A program made the translations under genes and the position numbers. A DNA stretch of 64,000 nucleotides. Origin: Halomonas cerina. Its GTDB lineage: Bacteria; Pseudomonadota; Gammaproteobacteria; Pseudomonadales; Halomonadaceae. Of the stretch, positions 8,191 to 19,351 are shown piece by piece. Position 1 is the first letter of the stretch. Every line of letters begins with the position of its first letter. The DNA is taken from positions 124,001 to 188,000 of the forward strand of contig NZ_JACHXP010000008.1 of NCBI RefSeq assembly GCF_014192215.1, in the 5' to 3' direction. The notes under the pieces are model-generated. The model did not search any database and was not told the origin of the DNA. It worked only from the letters and a program-made list of their open reading frames with translations.

Positions 8191-8871
8191 TCAATGGGCC
8201 GTCATGATCTGCAGGCGGCTGCCCACGCGCTCGGCGCGATCCGAGAGCTCACCTACCCAGTCGATGATCTTGTAGAGGAACATCACGTCCACCGGCGGCA
8301 GGCGATCCTCCAGCTCGAACAGCTGACGGCGGATGGCGATTTGCTGACTGTCGGCCTGCTGCTCGAGCACGTGCAGCTCGCGTATCATCTTCTGCATCAC
8401 GTCGCTGACGTTGCGCCCGAAGCCGGACTCCAGCAGGTCCTTGAGCTCCTCCAGGGCGTGGCGTGCCTGGGCCACGCAGGCCACGGCGGTGCGCATGTAG
8501 TCGCGCATCGGCTGGGCCAGCGCGTCGGGCACCTGCATCCGGCGGCCGAGCATGATACCAGTGATGTCACGCACCTTGTTGGCGATCTTGTCCTGCACGC
8601 TGATCAGGTCCAGCAGGTCGGAGCGCGACACCGGCAGGAAGAGCGTATTGGGCAGGTTGAGCCGCAACTCGGTCTTGAGTTCGTCGGCCTCATGCTCGAG
8701 ACGCGTGATCGTCTCGCGATACACGGCCGCCTCGTCCCATTCGCCCTGGAGGGTGGCCTCGAGGAACGGCAGGAGCTGATCGGCGCATTCGTTGGCCTTG
8801 ACGATGTGGGCCAGCAATGGCTGGAATGGCGAGCGACCGAACATCGCGGAAAAGGGATTGGATGTCACCAT
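8191..8871 (-). CDS. DUF47 / PhoU-like phosphate transport regulator (TIGR00153)
   Basis: A 226-residue all-helical protein of the DUF47 family, distantly related to PhoU. These proteins are encoded next to Pit transporters and are thought to control them. The N-terminus SNPFSAMFGRSPFQPL is characteristic. Heptad-rich helices with many acidic residues follow (for example KANECADQLLPFLEA, LISVQDKIANKVRDI), as in metal-cluster-binding PhoU folds. ATG 8871 fits the family; GTG 8886 is also possible and neither has a clear Shine-Dalgarno. The promoter at 8914-8942 predicts a short leader. Confidence 0.88.
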   Translation of the reverse strand: MVTSNPFSAMFGRSPFQPLLAHIVKANECADQLLPFLEATLQGEWDEAAVYRETITRLEHEADELKTELRLNLPNTLFLPVSRSDLLDLISVQDKIANKVRDITGIMLGRRMQVPDALAQPMRDYMRTAVACVAQARHALEELKDLLESGFGRNVSDVMQKMIRELHVLEQQADSQQIAIRRQLFELEDRLPPVDVMFLYKIIDWVGELSDRAERVGSRLQIMTAH

Positions 8872-8913
8872 GGGGGCATCTGGCACTGGGAAATGGCGGC
8901 GACAGTATAGTGA

Positions 8914-8942
8914 CTGCCTCTGACGTCGTCATGAAAAAATCA
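8914..8942 (-). promoter_or_regulatory. Sigma-70 promoter of the DUF47-pit operon
   Basis: Minus strand -10 TATACT (8919-8914) with ATGACG (8942-8937) as -35 at 17-base spacing. It lies in the divergent gap with the CYTH gene. No clear Pho box was found. Confidence 0.45.
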
Positions 8943-8974
8943 TTGAATCTTCATCGACATGAGGTGGCAGCGCC

Positions 8975-9841
8975 ATGGCGAACGAGATCGAGCTCAAACT
9001 GGCCCTGGCCGAGACAGGCCCTGAGGCCCTGCACCACCATCCGCGCCTGGCCGGCCTGCCCACCACGACCACCCGGCTGGGCAACACCTACTTCGACACC
9101 CCTGAGGGCGAGTTGGAAGCCGCGCGCCTGGCCCTGAGGCTGCGCCATGACGACACCCGACTGGTGCAGACCCTCAAGACCAGCGGCCGAGGCGGCGGGG
9201 GCCTGTCGAACCGCGGCGAATGGGAGTGGGAGGTGCTCGGGCCTGGGCTCGATTTGAGCAAGCTCGCCGACCTGCCGCCCATGGCATCGCTCGGCGAGGG
9301 CGTACTGGGGCGCCTGACGCCACGCTTCTCCACCGACTTTTCCCGCGAGATCTGGTGGTGGGAGGACGACACCGCCACCCTCGAGGTGGCCCTGGACCTC
9401 GGCGAGATCCGTGCCGGGGAGCGTACCGCCACCATCCGCGAGCTGGAGCTGGAGCTCAAGGACGGCGACGAAGCCGCCATGCTCGACCTGGCCGAGATCC
9501 TGGCGAAGACCGTGCCGCTGCGCCCCTCCGACACCAGCAAGGCCGCCCGCGGTGCCGCCCTGCTGGCCGGTTGCTGGACGCTACCCGAGGGCGGCACGGC
9601 CAGCGCCTGGCTGCACCGGGCCGTGGTGGCCCTGGACGCCCTGGCCGATACCGGCGAGGACGCCTGGCGGGACACGGCCCGGCAGGCCTTGTGGCGACTG
9701 GCGGCTCTCCAGGATGCTAGGGTGAGCGAAGACGCTCAGCGACTGGCCGAGGCCCTGCACCAGACGCACTGGCTGACCGAAGACTTCGGCCGGCGGGCCC
9801 TGGGCCTGGCGCGTCGCCTGCCCAAGGTCGCGCTGGGCTGA
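8975..9841 (+). CDS. CYTH-domain inorganic triphosphatase (YgiF-like, no CHAD domain)
   Basis: CYTH tunnel enzyme expected to hydrolyse inorganic triphosphate to phosphate and diphosphate with Mg2+. The hallmark ExExK is seen at the start (NEIELKLAL), followed by the acidic and basic tunnel residues RLALRLRHDD, EWEWEV and ELELELKDGD. YgiF-type proteins (E. coli 433 residues) continue into a polyphosphate-binding CHAD domain. Here the protein has 288 residues and only a helical tail of about 85 residues. ATG 8975 has GAGG ten bases upstream. It is divergent from DUF47-pit, which points to a phosphate role. Confidence 0.87.
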   Translation: MANEIELKLALAETGPEALHHHPRLAGLPTTTTRLGNTYFDTPEGELEAARLALRLRHDDTRLVQTLKTSGRGGGGLSNRGEWEWEVLGPGLDLSKLADLPPMASLGEGVLGRLTPRFSTDFSREIWWWEDDTATLEVALDLGEIRAGERTATIRELELELKDGDEAAMLDLAEILAKTVPLRPSDTSKAARGAALLAGCWTLPEGGTASAWLHRAVVALDALADTGEDAWRDTARQALWRLAALQDARVSEDAQRLAEALHQTHWLTEDFGRRALGLARRLPKVALG

Positions 9842-9863
9842 GCGACTCACCAAGGACCTTGCC

Positions 9864-10793
9864 GTGAACCACGAGCACCTCAAGCCCGCCGCGGAGGGCC
9901 TGCGCACGCGGGTCTTCCAGATCATCTTCGAGTCCGATACCCCCCTGGCCAAGGGGTTCGATATCGTCCTGATCGGGGTGATCCTGACCAGCGTGTTGGT
10001 GGTGATGCTGGAGAGCATCCCCAGCCTGCGAGACGATTACGGCGCCTGGTTCATTCGGCTGGAATGGGGCTTCACCCTGCTGTTCACCTTCGAGCTGGCG
10101 GTGCGCCTGTACTGCCTGGAGCGTCCCTGGCAGTACCTGAAGAGCTTCTACGGCATCATCGACCTGGTGGCGATCCTGCCCACCTGGCTGGCCCTGCTCG
10201 TGCCCGGTTCCCAGTCGCTGGTGGTGGTGCGCCTGCTGCGGACCCTGCGCATCTTCCGGGTGCTGCGGCTGATGGAGTTCGTCGGCGAGGGGCGGCTGCT
10301 GATCGGCGCGCTGCTGCGCAGCAGCCACCAGATCTTTTTGTTCCTGTTCACCGTCTTCATGCTGGTGACCATCTTCGCCTCGCTGGTCTATCTCATCGAA
10401 CCCGAGGAGGCCGGCTTCACCAGCATCCCCACCGCCATCTACTGGGCCGTGGTGACCCTGACCACGGTGGGCTACGGTGACATCACCCCGGTGACGCCGC
10501 TCGGCCAGGCCATCTCGGTGCTGGTGATGCTGATCGGCTACTCGATCATCGCCGTGCCCACCGGGGTCTTCTCGGCGGAGGTGATCCGCTCGATCCGCGC
10601 CGACCGCTATTCCGAGGAGGCCTGCCCCGGGTGCGGCCATGACCGCCACGAGCGGAGCGCTCGATACTGCCTGAAGTGCGGGACCTGGCTCGACGAGACC
10701 ACACCGGACCCGCGGCTGGCGGACAAGACGCGTGAGGACGGCAAGACCACGCCCCGGGCGGACGACGAGGACGACGCGCCGCCAGACCACTGA
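9864..10793 (+). CDS. Voltage-gated potassium channel with C-terminal zinc ribbon
   Basis: Six-TM Kv-type ion channel, 309 residues, inner membrane. The voltage-sensor S4 carries regularly spaced arginines (RLLRTLRIFRVLRLMEF), the pore loop has the K+ selectivity filter TTVGYGDI, and S6 follows (IGYSIIAVPTGVFSAE). The cytosolic tail holds two CxxC pairs (Cys254/257 and Cys269/272), which look like a zinc ribbon, then an acidic end. GTG 9864 is used, with AAGGA eight bases upstream and only 22 bases after the CYTH stop, so the two genes probably share a transcript. The physiological trigger cannot be read. Confidence 0.9.
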   Translation: MNHEHLKPAAEGLRTRVFQIIFESDTPLAKGFDIVLIGVILTSVLVVMLESIPSLRDDYGAWFIRLEWGFTLLFTFELAVRLYCLERPWQYLKSFYGIIDLVAILPTWLALLVPGSQSLVVVRLLRTLRIFRVLRLMEFVGEGRLLIGALLRSSHQIFLFLFTVFMLVTIFASLVYLIEPEEAGFTSIPTAIYWAVVTLTTVGYGDITPVTPLGQAISVLVMLIGYSIIAVPTGVFSAEVIRSIRADRYSEEACPGCGHDRHERSARYCLKCGTWLDETTPDPRLADKTREDGKTTPRADDEDDAPPDH

Positions 10794-10811
10794 GCCGGCG
10801 GCGCGGCCGGG

Positions 10812-11435
10812 TCACTCCCGGAAGGGGGCGGTGTCGCCGCGGCCTTCCCGGACGATTCGTGGCGGCAGCTCGCGCAGGTCGATCACGCTGGTCGGCTCGA
10901 GGTGGCAGGCACCACCGTCGATCACCAGGTCCAGATGGGCACCGAAGCGCTCGCGGATGGCCTCGGCGTCGGTCATCGGCAATTCCTCGTCCTCCGGGAT
11001 CAGGGTCACGCTCATCAGCGGCTCGCCGAAGGTGTCGAGTAGGGCCCGGGTAATGTTGTGATCCGGCACCCGCACCCCGATGGAGCGCCGCTTGGGATGC
11101 AGCAGACGCCGCGGCACCTCGCTGGTGGCATCGAGGATGAAGGTGTAGGGCCCGGGGGTATGCGCCTTGAGCAGGCGGAAGACCGCATTGTCCACCTTGG
11201 CGTAGGTGCCGATCTCCGAGAGGTCGGAGCACACCAGGGTGAAGTTGTGCTTGTCGTCGAGGGCACGCAGCCACTTGATCCGCTCGATGGCCTTCTTGTC
11301 TCCCAGATGACAGCCCAGGGCATAGCCGGAGTCGGTAGGATAGGCGATCACCCCCCCGTCGCGGATGATCTGGACCGCCTGGTCAATGAGTCGCTTCTGC
11401 GGGTTGTCCGGGTGGATCTGGAAGAACTGGCTCAT
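10812..11435 (-). CDS. yciO: YciO-type YrdC/Sua5 domain protein
   Basis: 207-residue protein of the YrdC/Sua5 fold (E. coli YciO 206). True YrdC/TsaC makes threonylcarbamoyl-AMP for t6A in tRNA; the YciO branch has the same fold (GGVIAYPTDSGYALGC, then KHNFTLVC and SIGVRVPDH), but its activity is weak or different. ATG 11435 is chosen over an in-frame ATG 24 bases upstream because AGGGAG precedes it and the length matches. The rnm gene, 51 bases upstream on the same strand, is its usual neighbour. Confidence 0.88.
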   Translation of the reverse strand: MSQFFQIHPDNPQKRLIDQAVQIIRDGGVIAYPTDSGYALGCHLGDKKAIERIKWLRALDDKHNFTLVCSDLSEIGTYAKVDNAVFRLLKAHTPGPYTFILDATSEVPRRLLHPKRRSIGVRVPDHNITRALLDTFGEPLMSVTLIPEDEELPMTDAEAIRERFGAHLDLVIDGGACHLEPTSVIDLRELPPRIVREGRGDTAPFRE

Positions 11436-11486
11436 GGGCACTCCCTGTTCATTGTGCATGTTAGTGATGTCGACGCTATCACGGCC

Positions 11487-12395
11487 TCAAGCGGCCGAGG
11501 CCGACAGGCCAATAAGGGCCGCCAGCCGGGGGTGAGTCCAGACCGGCGGTGTCGCCGTGCGCGGCACCCGGCTCATGCTGCCTGGCGCCAGATGACCGCC
11601 GGGGAAGTGAAAGTCACTGCCGACCGAGGCATAGAGCCCGCGCTCCTGAAGCTGGCGCGACAGGTCCCGGGTCACATCGGGATTCTGGAAGCCGCTGACC
11701 AGTTCGGCGGCCTGGCCGCCAGCCGCGGCGAAATCATCGAGCAGCAACCCGCGCTTGCGCCGGGTCAGCCCGTGACACAGCGGATGCGCCAGCACGGCCA
11801 CACCGCCGGCATCGAGGATCCAGGCCACGGCCTCGGCGAGATACGGCCAGTGGGCCTTGATATCGCCGGGCTTGCCGTTGCCCAGGTACTTAGCGAAGGC
11901 ACTGCCCATGTCGGGCACCAGACCGGCTGCCACCAGAGCGCGAGCGAAATCCGGCCGGCCCAGCGGACGGTCGGCGTCGGCCTGCTCCCGGGCACGGTCG
12001 AGAGCATGGTCGAGGCCAGCCTTCTCCAGACGCTCGGCGATCGCCAGAGCCCGCCGGTGGCGGGCCTCGGCCTGGGCAACGAGGCCCGCCACCAGGTCCC
12101 CCTGAGCGCCCTCGGGCAGCAGCCCCACCACATGGATATTGATACCGCGCCACTGGGTGGAAAGCTCGGTGCCTGGCACCACCCGCAGGCCGGCCGTCTC
12201 GCCGGCGGCACGAGCCTCCTCGACGCCGGCCATGGTGTCATGGTCGGTGAGCGCCAGGTGGGTTACCCCGCGTTCGCGACACAGTGCCACCACCCCGGCC
12301 GGCGAGAGGGCGCCGTCGGAGGCGGTGGAGTGCATGTGCAGGTCAATGGTGAGGGGGTCGCCCTCGAAGCGCACGGGAAGTGCTGACATGGGCAT
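11487..12395 (-). CDS. rnm: PHP-domain 5'-3' exoribonuclease RNase AM (YciV)
   Basis: Polymerase-and-histidinol-phosphatase (PHP) domain phosphoesterase, 302 residues (E. coli YciV 293). In E. coli it removes nucleotides from short RNAs and matures the 5' ends of rRNAs, and it hydrolyses 3',5'-nucleotide bisphosphate. The metal ligands are visible: [11 protein letters not shown] (about residues 18-28), LTDHDT, an internal HPLCHG, and [10 protein letters not shown] near the C-terminus. Two starts are close together (ATG 12395 and 12389); neither has a clear Shine-Dalgarno. It is divergent from yciI. Confidence 0.9.
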   Translation of the reverse strand: MPMSALPVRFEGDPLTIDLHMHSTASDGALSPAGVVALCRERGVTHLALTDHDTMAGVEEARAAGETAGLRVVPGTELSTQWRGINIHVVGLLPEGAQGDLVAGLVAQAEARHRRALAIAERLEKAGLDHALDRAREQADADRPLGRPDFARALVAAGLVPDMGSAFAKYLGNGKPGDIKAHWPYLAEAVAWILDAGGVAVLAHPLCHGLTRRKRGLLLDDFAAAGGQAAELVSGFQNPDVTRDLSRQLQERGLYASVGSDFHFPGGHLAPGSMSRVPRTATPPVWTHPRLAALIGLSASAA

Positions 12396-12504
12396 GACGC
12401 CGGCAGGTGACTTTGTCAGAATATCCTTCCATGTTGCTCGCCGGGCTCGAGACGGTCAATGCCGGGCCCCGGCGCGAGCCGCCCACCACCGAGGAACACC
12501 CGAG

Positions 12505-12804
12505 ATGCTCTACGCCATCATCAGTGACGATGTGAACAACAGCCTGGAGCGGCGGCTGGCCGCTCGTCCCGACCATCTGGCCCGCCTCGAGGCGCTGCGC
12601 GACGAGGGTCGCCTGGTGCTGGTCGGCCCCCATCCCGCCATTGACAGCGAGGACCCGGGCGAGGCCGGCTTCACCGGCAGCCTGGTGGTCGCCGAATTCG
12701 AGGATCTGGAGAGTGCCCAGGCCTGGGCCGACGCCGATCCCTACATGATCGCCGGCGTCTATTCGAAGGTGACGGTCAAGCCCTTCAAGAAGGTGCTGCC
12801 GTGA
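12505..12804 (+). CDS. yciI: YciI-like protein
   Basis: 99-residue YciI-family protein, a small ferredoxin-like alpha-beta fold related to EthD and muconolactone isomerase folds. It starts with the typical MLYAIISDD and has the LVGPHPAID segment with the conserved His and downstream Asp. The molecular function of the family is unknown. GAGGA lies nine bases before ATG 12505. The yciO-rnm-yciI neighbourhood is also seen, loosely, in E. coli. Confidence 0.9.
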   Translation: MLYAIISDDVNNSLERRLAARPDHLARLEALRDEGRLVLVGPHPAIDSEDPGEAGFTGSLVVAEFEDLESAQAWADADPYMIAGVYSKVTVKPFKKVLP

Positions 12805-12860
12805 GGTAACCCACCTCGATTTTGCACAGCATCTGTGGATAACACTGTTGAAACACCGCG

Positions 12861-12892
12861 GATGCCTGGCGCCAGCCACCATGCCAGGCATC
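12861..12892. repeat. Perfect 10-bp inverted repeat between yciI and mnmC
   Basis: GATGCCTGGC (12861-12870) and its exact complement (12883-12892) around a 12-base loop, 57 bases behind the yciI stop. There is no T-run, so it is at best a weak terminator. It could instead be a protein-binding dyad or the end of a REP-like element. Confidence 0.5.
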
Positions 12893-12946
12893 TCGGCACG
12901 ACCGATCAAATCCTGACCACCGCCTCCCTACTTCCGGAGCCTCGCC

Positions 12947-14971
12947 TTGACCGCCGCCCCCGATACCCTGCCCCCGCTCGCCGGCCTGGAGACCGCCCGC
13001 CTGGACTGGCGAAGGGACGACGGCGGTGAGGAGGCGCCCCACTCCATGGCCTTCGACGATGTCTACTTTTCCCGCCACGACGGCCGTGCCGAGACCGAGC
13101 ATGTGTTCCTCGCCGCCAACCGGCTGCCCGAGCGCCTCCAAGACTGGCGGGAGGCACGCCCCTTCGTGATCGGCGAGACCGGCTTCGGCACCGGGCTCAA
13201 CCTGCTCTGCGCCTGGGCCTGCTTCGATGCCCAGGCCCCGGCCAGGGCTCGCCTGCACCTGGTCTCCACCGAGAAGTATCCGCTGGGCCGAGACGATCTG
13301 GCCCGGGCGCTCGCCACCTGGCCGGATCTCGCCGAGCGGGCGGCCGCCCTGCTCGCCCAGTGGCCCGAGCCGGTGGCCGGCGTGCATCGGCTGTGGCTCG
13401 ATGATCGGGTGACCCTCGACGTGCACCTGGGCGATACCGTGGAGCGGCTGCGCCTGCTCGATGGCCGGGTCGATGCCTGGTTCCTCGACGGCTTCGCCCC
13501 GGCCAAGAATCCCGAGATGTGGCAGCCGGCATTGTTTGCGGCCATGGCCGAGCGCTCGCGGCCCGGCGCCACCTTCGCCACCTTCACCTGCGCCGGGGTG
13601 GTCAAGCGTGGCCTCAAGGCCGCCGGCTTCAGCTGGCGCAAGGTGCCCGGCTTCGGTCGCAAGCGGGAGATGCTGGCCGGCGAGATCGTCGCCCCGCCGG
13701 CGGACACGCGCCGCCGCGCCACACCCTGGTGCACCCCGCCCGCGCCGCGGCCGGCCCGCCGGGTCGCGGTGATCGGCGCCGGCATCGCCGGGGCCAGCGT
13801 GGCCGCTGCCCTGGCCCCGCGCGGGGTCGAGGTCTCCCTGATCGACCGCGAAAGGCCCGGTGCCGGCGCCTCCGGCAACGCCCAGGGCGCCCTCTACGTC
13901 AAGCTGGCCGCCGAGACCAACCTGCAGAGCCGCGCCTATCTGGCCGGGCTGCTGCATAGCCGGCGCTGGCTCGAGGCCCTGGATCCCGCGCACACCCTCT
14001 GGTCGCCCTGCGGGGTGCTGCAGCTCGCCACCACCGACCGCGAGGCGCGACGCCAGGTGCGCTTCCTCGACCACCATTCTCTGCCGGCCAGGGTGGTGCA
14101 CGGGGTCTCGGCGGCACAGGCCAGCGACCTGGCCGGGGTGGCGATCGCGCATGGCGGCCTCTACTACCCCCTGGCCGGCTGGGTGCGCCCGGAGGACCTG
14201 TGCCGCCGCCTGGCGGCCACGGCCGGCGTAAGCACTCATCGGGGCGAGGTCCAGGCACTCATCCCGACTACCGATGGCTGGCGGCTGACGCTGGCCGGCG
14301 AGCACGGAGAACACCCTCTCGAGGCCGACCAGGTGGTCATCGCCACGGCAACCGGCGCGAACCGTTTCCCCCAGACCGCCGCCCTGCCGCTGCAGCCGGT
14401 ACGCGGCCAGATTTCGCGCCTGGCCCTGCCCCAGGGGGCACCGGCGCCGGCCCGGGTGGTCTGCGCCGGGGGCTACGTGATGCCGCCTCTCGACGGCTGG
14501 CTGACCTTCGGGGCGACCTTCTCTCCCCACGAGGCCGACGGCGCGGTGCGAGAGACCGATCACGCCGCCAATCTCGACGAGCTTGCCCGCACCCTGCCCG
14601 GCTATCCGGAGGCCCTGGTGGCGGCGGGTGTTACGCTCACCCCCGAATGCCTCGCGGGCCGCGCCGCGGTGCGCGCCGCCAGCCCCGACAAGACGCCCTA
14701 TGCCGGACCGGTCCCCGACGCCGAGGCCTGGCAGGCCGACTATGCCGTGCTGTCCAAGGACGCCACCCGCGTTCCCGACATCCCCGGCCGCCATCACTCC
14801 GGACTGTGGATCAGTGCGGCCCACGGCTCCCGGGGACTCGCCAGCGCACCGCTGTGTGCCGAGCTACTCGCGTCAAGGATCTGCGACGAGCCCCTGCCCC
14901 TGGAGGCGCCCCTGGCCGACCACCTGCACCCGGGACGGCGCATCATTCGCAAACTGATCCGGGGCGACTGA
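12947..14971 (+). CDS. mnmC: Bifunctional tRNA modification enzyme MnmC
   Basis: Performs the last two steps of mnm5(s2)U synthesis at tRNA wobble U34. 674 residues (E. coli 668). The N-terminal methyltransferase domain (about 1-245) has the SAM loop ETGFGTGLNLL and the DxFxP-like LDGFAPAKNPEMW. The C-terminal FAD oxidase domain (about 260-640) has the dinucleotide fold VIGAGIAGASVA and converts cmnm5U to nm5U. The start is TTG 12947, seven bases after GGAG; the nearest ATG would remove conserved N-terminal sequence. It converges on the UPF0270 gene. Confidence 0.95.
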   Translation: MTAAPDTLPPLAGLETARLDWRRDDGGEEAPHSMAFDDVYFSRHDGRAETEHVFLAANRLPERLQDWREARPFVIGETGFGTGLNLLCAWACFDAQAPARARLHLVSTEKYPLGRDDLARALATWPDLAERAAALLAQWPEPVAGVHRLWLDDRVTLDVHLGDTVERLRLLDGRVDAWFLDGFAPAKNPEMWQPALFAAMAERSRPGATFATFTCAGVVKRGLKAAGFSWRKVPGFGRKREMLAGEIVAPPADTRRRATPWCTPPAPRPARRVAVIGAGIAGASVAAALAPRGVEVSLIDRERPGAGASGNAQGALYVKLAAETNLQSRAYLAGLLHSRRWLEALDPAHTLWSPCGVLQLATTDREARRQVRFLDHHSLPARVVHGVSAAQASDLAGVAIAHGGLYYPLAGWVRPEDLCRRLAATAGVSTHRGEVQALIPTTDGWRLTLAGEHGEHPLEADQVVIATATGANRFPQTAALPLQPVRGQISRLALPQGAPAPARVVCAGGYVMPPLDGWLTFGATFSPHEADGAVRETDHAANLDELARTLPGYPEALVAAGVTLTPECLAGRAAVRAASPDKTPYAGPVPDAEAWQADYAVLSKDATRVPDIPGRHHSGLWISAAHGSRGLASAPLCAELLASRICDEPLPLEAPLADHLHPGRRIIRKLIRGD

Positions 14972-15034
14972 CGGCGTCAATCGTGCAGCAGGGCTGCCCT
15001 TACTCCTCGCACCATGCCTCGCCCGCAGCCCAGC

Positions 15035-17363
<2,329 letters not shown>

Positions 17364-17402
17364 CTATAGCGAAAGCCGCGAAGCTCGACGGCAGCGTAAA
17401 CC

Positions 17403-17476
17403 AAACCACCCCCATAGCAAGGCTACGGAGGTGGTTTTCTTCCAGCTTCAAGCTTACGGCTCCGGGCGAAGCCCGG
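17403..17476 (-). terminator. Tandem hairpins between zipA and ligA
   Basis: Directly behind the zipA stop is CCGGGC-N3-GCCCGG (17462-17476), then a longer imperfect hairpin whose 8-bp base pairs 17403-17410 with 17430-17437. Neither has a T-run on the minus strand, so this is probably a partial terminator or a processing site that lowers ligA expression relative to zipA. Confidence 0.42.
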
Positions 17477-17481
17477 CAAAG

Positions 17482-18945
17482 CTAATTGACTTGATAGCGG
17501 TTGAGGCGATTACGCCGCTCGAACTCCTGGACCCGCTGGCGGGCGAAGCCCACGGTCTGGGCGGTCATCACGCACTGGTGCTCGTCCTTCAGCTCGCCGC
17601 CGAGATGACGGACGATGACCATGGCGGTCTCGACCATCGCCTCGAAGGCGGCGGCGGTGTCCTCGGCCCCCGGCAGGGGCATGAGCAGCGTGACGCCAGG
17701 CGTGCGGAAGTCATCCATGGACTGGATGGGAAAGGTGCCGGGCTTGACCACATTGACCATCGAGAACTGCAGGCGACTCTCGGGGTCCTCGGTCTCGAAG
17801 CGGTGAAAGATGCCCATGTCGCGGCCATAGCGCAGTCCGCAGGCCAGCATCAGGTCGAGCAGCGCGGTGCCCGAGAAGCCCTCCTCATCCCGGGACATCA
17901 CGCTGATCACGATGATTTCCTCGGACTGGCTCAGGGTATCCCGGGCGTGCTCGGCGGTGACATCGTGGCGCAGCGCCTTCTCCAGCACCGGGTGGGGCCG
18001 GACCACGTCCTCCTCCGCCAGCGTATCGGGCGCCGACACGGCTGCGCCCGCCGCCTGCTGCTCGGCCAGGGCCTCGGCCTCGCGATGACGACGCTCGGCG
18101 TCCTCGGCCGCCTGCGCCTCCTCGGCCTGCTGGCGACGGGACGCCTCCAGGGCGGCCTGCTCGGCCTTTTCCTGCTCGCGCCGGATCCGCTCACGGCGCT
18201 TCTGCGCGCGACGCTCGGTGATCGACTTCTGCAGCGAGGCGCCGAGGCGGTGCATCGACGAGCCCATGCGCTTCGAGCTCGTCTTCAGCGAATCGCCCAT
18301 CCCCTCGAGGTCCACCAGACGATAGCGTTCCTCGTCGTCGAGGCCCTCATGGTCCTCGGGATCGGCCGCCAACGGCCCGGTGTGCCCGTCATCGCGGGGT
18401 TCCGTGCGCGCGTCACCGGCACTGTCCAGCGACGCGATCCCCGGCTCGCGTCGGGTCTCGCCGCGGGACGCCTCGACCGGGGACGGCGCACCGGGGACTT
18501 CATGGGAGGCCGGCTCGGGGCCCGTGGTGGTCATGGTGGCCTCGCGCTCGGCGCGCTCCGACTCGCGGGCCGGCGCCGCGGCGGCTGACTCGGCAGGGGC
18601 CGGGGACGCCGTGTCGCCGGTGCCGCGCCGGAACTCGGAGAGCACCCGGGAGGGGCCGGGATGCTCCTGACGCTGCAGCTTGGGCTTGGCTTGCACACCA
18701 CTGTAGTCCGCGGGCCTGACGACACGCGCGCCGCCATTGGGCAATTCCCAGTTGATTTCGGCCTCGCGGGCCGCCGCTTCGGGGTCAATGTCGCGCTCCG
18801 CCGCCACCTCGCCAGTGGGCCGGTCGTCGCCGACCTGGTCGAGACGGGGAACACGACGCTGACGCTGCAGGCGCCGCACGCCGTCGATGACGATCAGCGT
18901 CACCAGCGCCAGCCCCAATATGATCAGCCACTCTCTAAGTTCCAT
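17482..18945 (-). CDS. zipA: Cell division protein ZipA
   Basis: Inner-membrane FtsZ anchor of the divisome. 487 residues, longer than E. coli ZipA (328) because the linker is expanded. An N-out transmembrane helix at about 6-23 (LIILGLALVTLIVIDGV) is followed by a basic juxtamembrane stretch, then about 300 residues of charged, low-complexity linker with proline/alanine and glutamate/arginine coiled segments. The C-terminal ZipA domain spans about 345-480 (EEIIVISVMSRDEEGFSG to the end) and binds the FtsZ tail. It lies downstream of smc, but a 406-base gap and a possible promoter suggest independent transcription. Confidence 0.94.
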   Translation of the reverse strand: MELREWLIILGLALVTLIVIDGVRRLQRQRRVPRLDQVGDDRPTGEVAAERDIDPEAAAREAEINWELPNGGARVVRPADYSGVQAKPKLQRQEHPGPSRVLSEFRRGTGDTASPAPAESAAAAPARESERAEREATMTTTGPEPASHEVPGAPSPVEASRGETRREPGIASLDSAGDARTEPRDDGHTGPLAADPEDHEGLDDEERYRLVDLEGMGDSLKTSSKRMGSSMHRLGASLQKSITERRAQKRRERIRREQEKAEQAALEASRRQQAEEAQAAEDAERRHREAEALAEQQAAGAAVSAPDTLAEEDVVRPHPVLEKALRHDVTAEHARDTLSQSEEIIVISVMSRDEEGFSGTALLDLMLACGLRYGRDMGIFHRFETEDPESRLQFSMVNVVKPGTFPIQSMDDFRTPGVTLLMPLPGAEDTAAAFEAMVETAMVIVRHLGGELKDEHQCVMTAQTVGFARQRVQEFERRNRLNRYQVN

Positions 18946-19222
18946 GGGTCGTCATGCCTTTATGATAAGGCGCCATGCCTAGGGTTATCCGTGGTACAGC
19001 ATAGCGCGATCGCCGAAAAAATGGCCACCGTTTTTATTTGTCAAGCCCGGCGATCTCCTGCCGGCTTTCCGGGATGGCCTGCGCAATCGCCCTTCAGGAA
19101 TCCCGTTGCGTTCGTGCAGCGCAACATTATCGCCACTTTCCTTGTAAACCCATTTGCTCATCGCGTTCAAGCCCGTCAGGCCAGGGTTATCGCAGATAGC
19201 TTCCATCGCTCGGGGCTGATCT
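18946..19222 (-). other. Intergenic leader of zipA
   Basis: This 277-base part of the 406-base smc-zipA gap holds no gene I can defend. On the minus strand an exact -35 hexamer TTGACA lies at 19044-19039, but its spaced -10 (TTTTTT) is poor; a TATGCT lies further down at about 19003. A frame at 18985-19230 (81 codons) has no family resemblance and overlaps the structured repeat, so it is not called. Confidence 0.3.
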
Positions 19223-19313
19223 GGCGACAAGCCTATGAGGAGGCGCTGTAAACCCCTCCCTGGGCGCTACCGACGCCATCCCTGGCGTAGGACCTCCTCT
19301 TCGGCTTGCCGCC
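19223..19313 (-). repeat. 91-base structured intergenic repeat, copy A
   Basis: On the minus strand, 38 bases behind the smc stop. Outer helix 19303-19313 with 19223-19233 (11 bp, one G-T), second helix 19293-19299 with 19237-19243 (7 bp), inner hairpin 19283-19288 with 19273-19278 (6 bp, four-base loop), and a 29-base nearly invariant segment between the hairpin and the closing strands. Copy B at 51030-51120 has the same length and 77 of 91 identical bases, with compensatory changes in all three helices. Confidence 0.85.
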
Positions 19314-19351
19314 GGCGCCCCTCGCTTTGGGTAACTGCGATAGCCCTGCCG

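Noticed and set aside
12834..12842. Exact DnaA box TTATCCACA between yciI and mnmC
   Set aside because: A single nine-base match is expected about every other window of this size by chance; no further boxes or AT-rich unwinding region are nearby, so no origin is claimed.
12785..14824. Minus-strand open frame of 679 codons opposite mnmC
   Set aside because: Same GC artefact; it is Gly/His/Arg-rich without motifs, and mnmC is complete on the plus strand.
18985..19230. 81-codon minus-strand frame upstream of zipA
   Set aside because: No family resemblance, no clear ribosome site, and it overlaps the end of the structured repeat.
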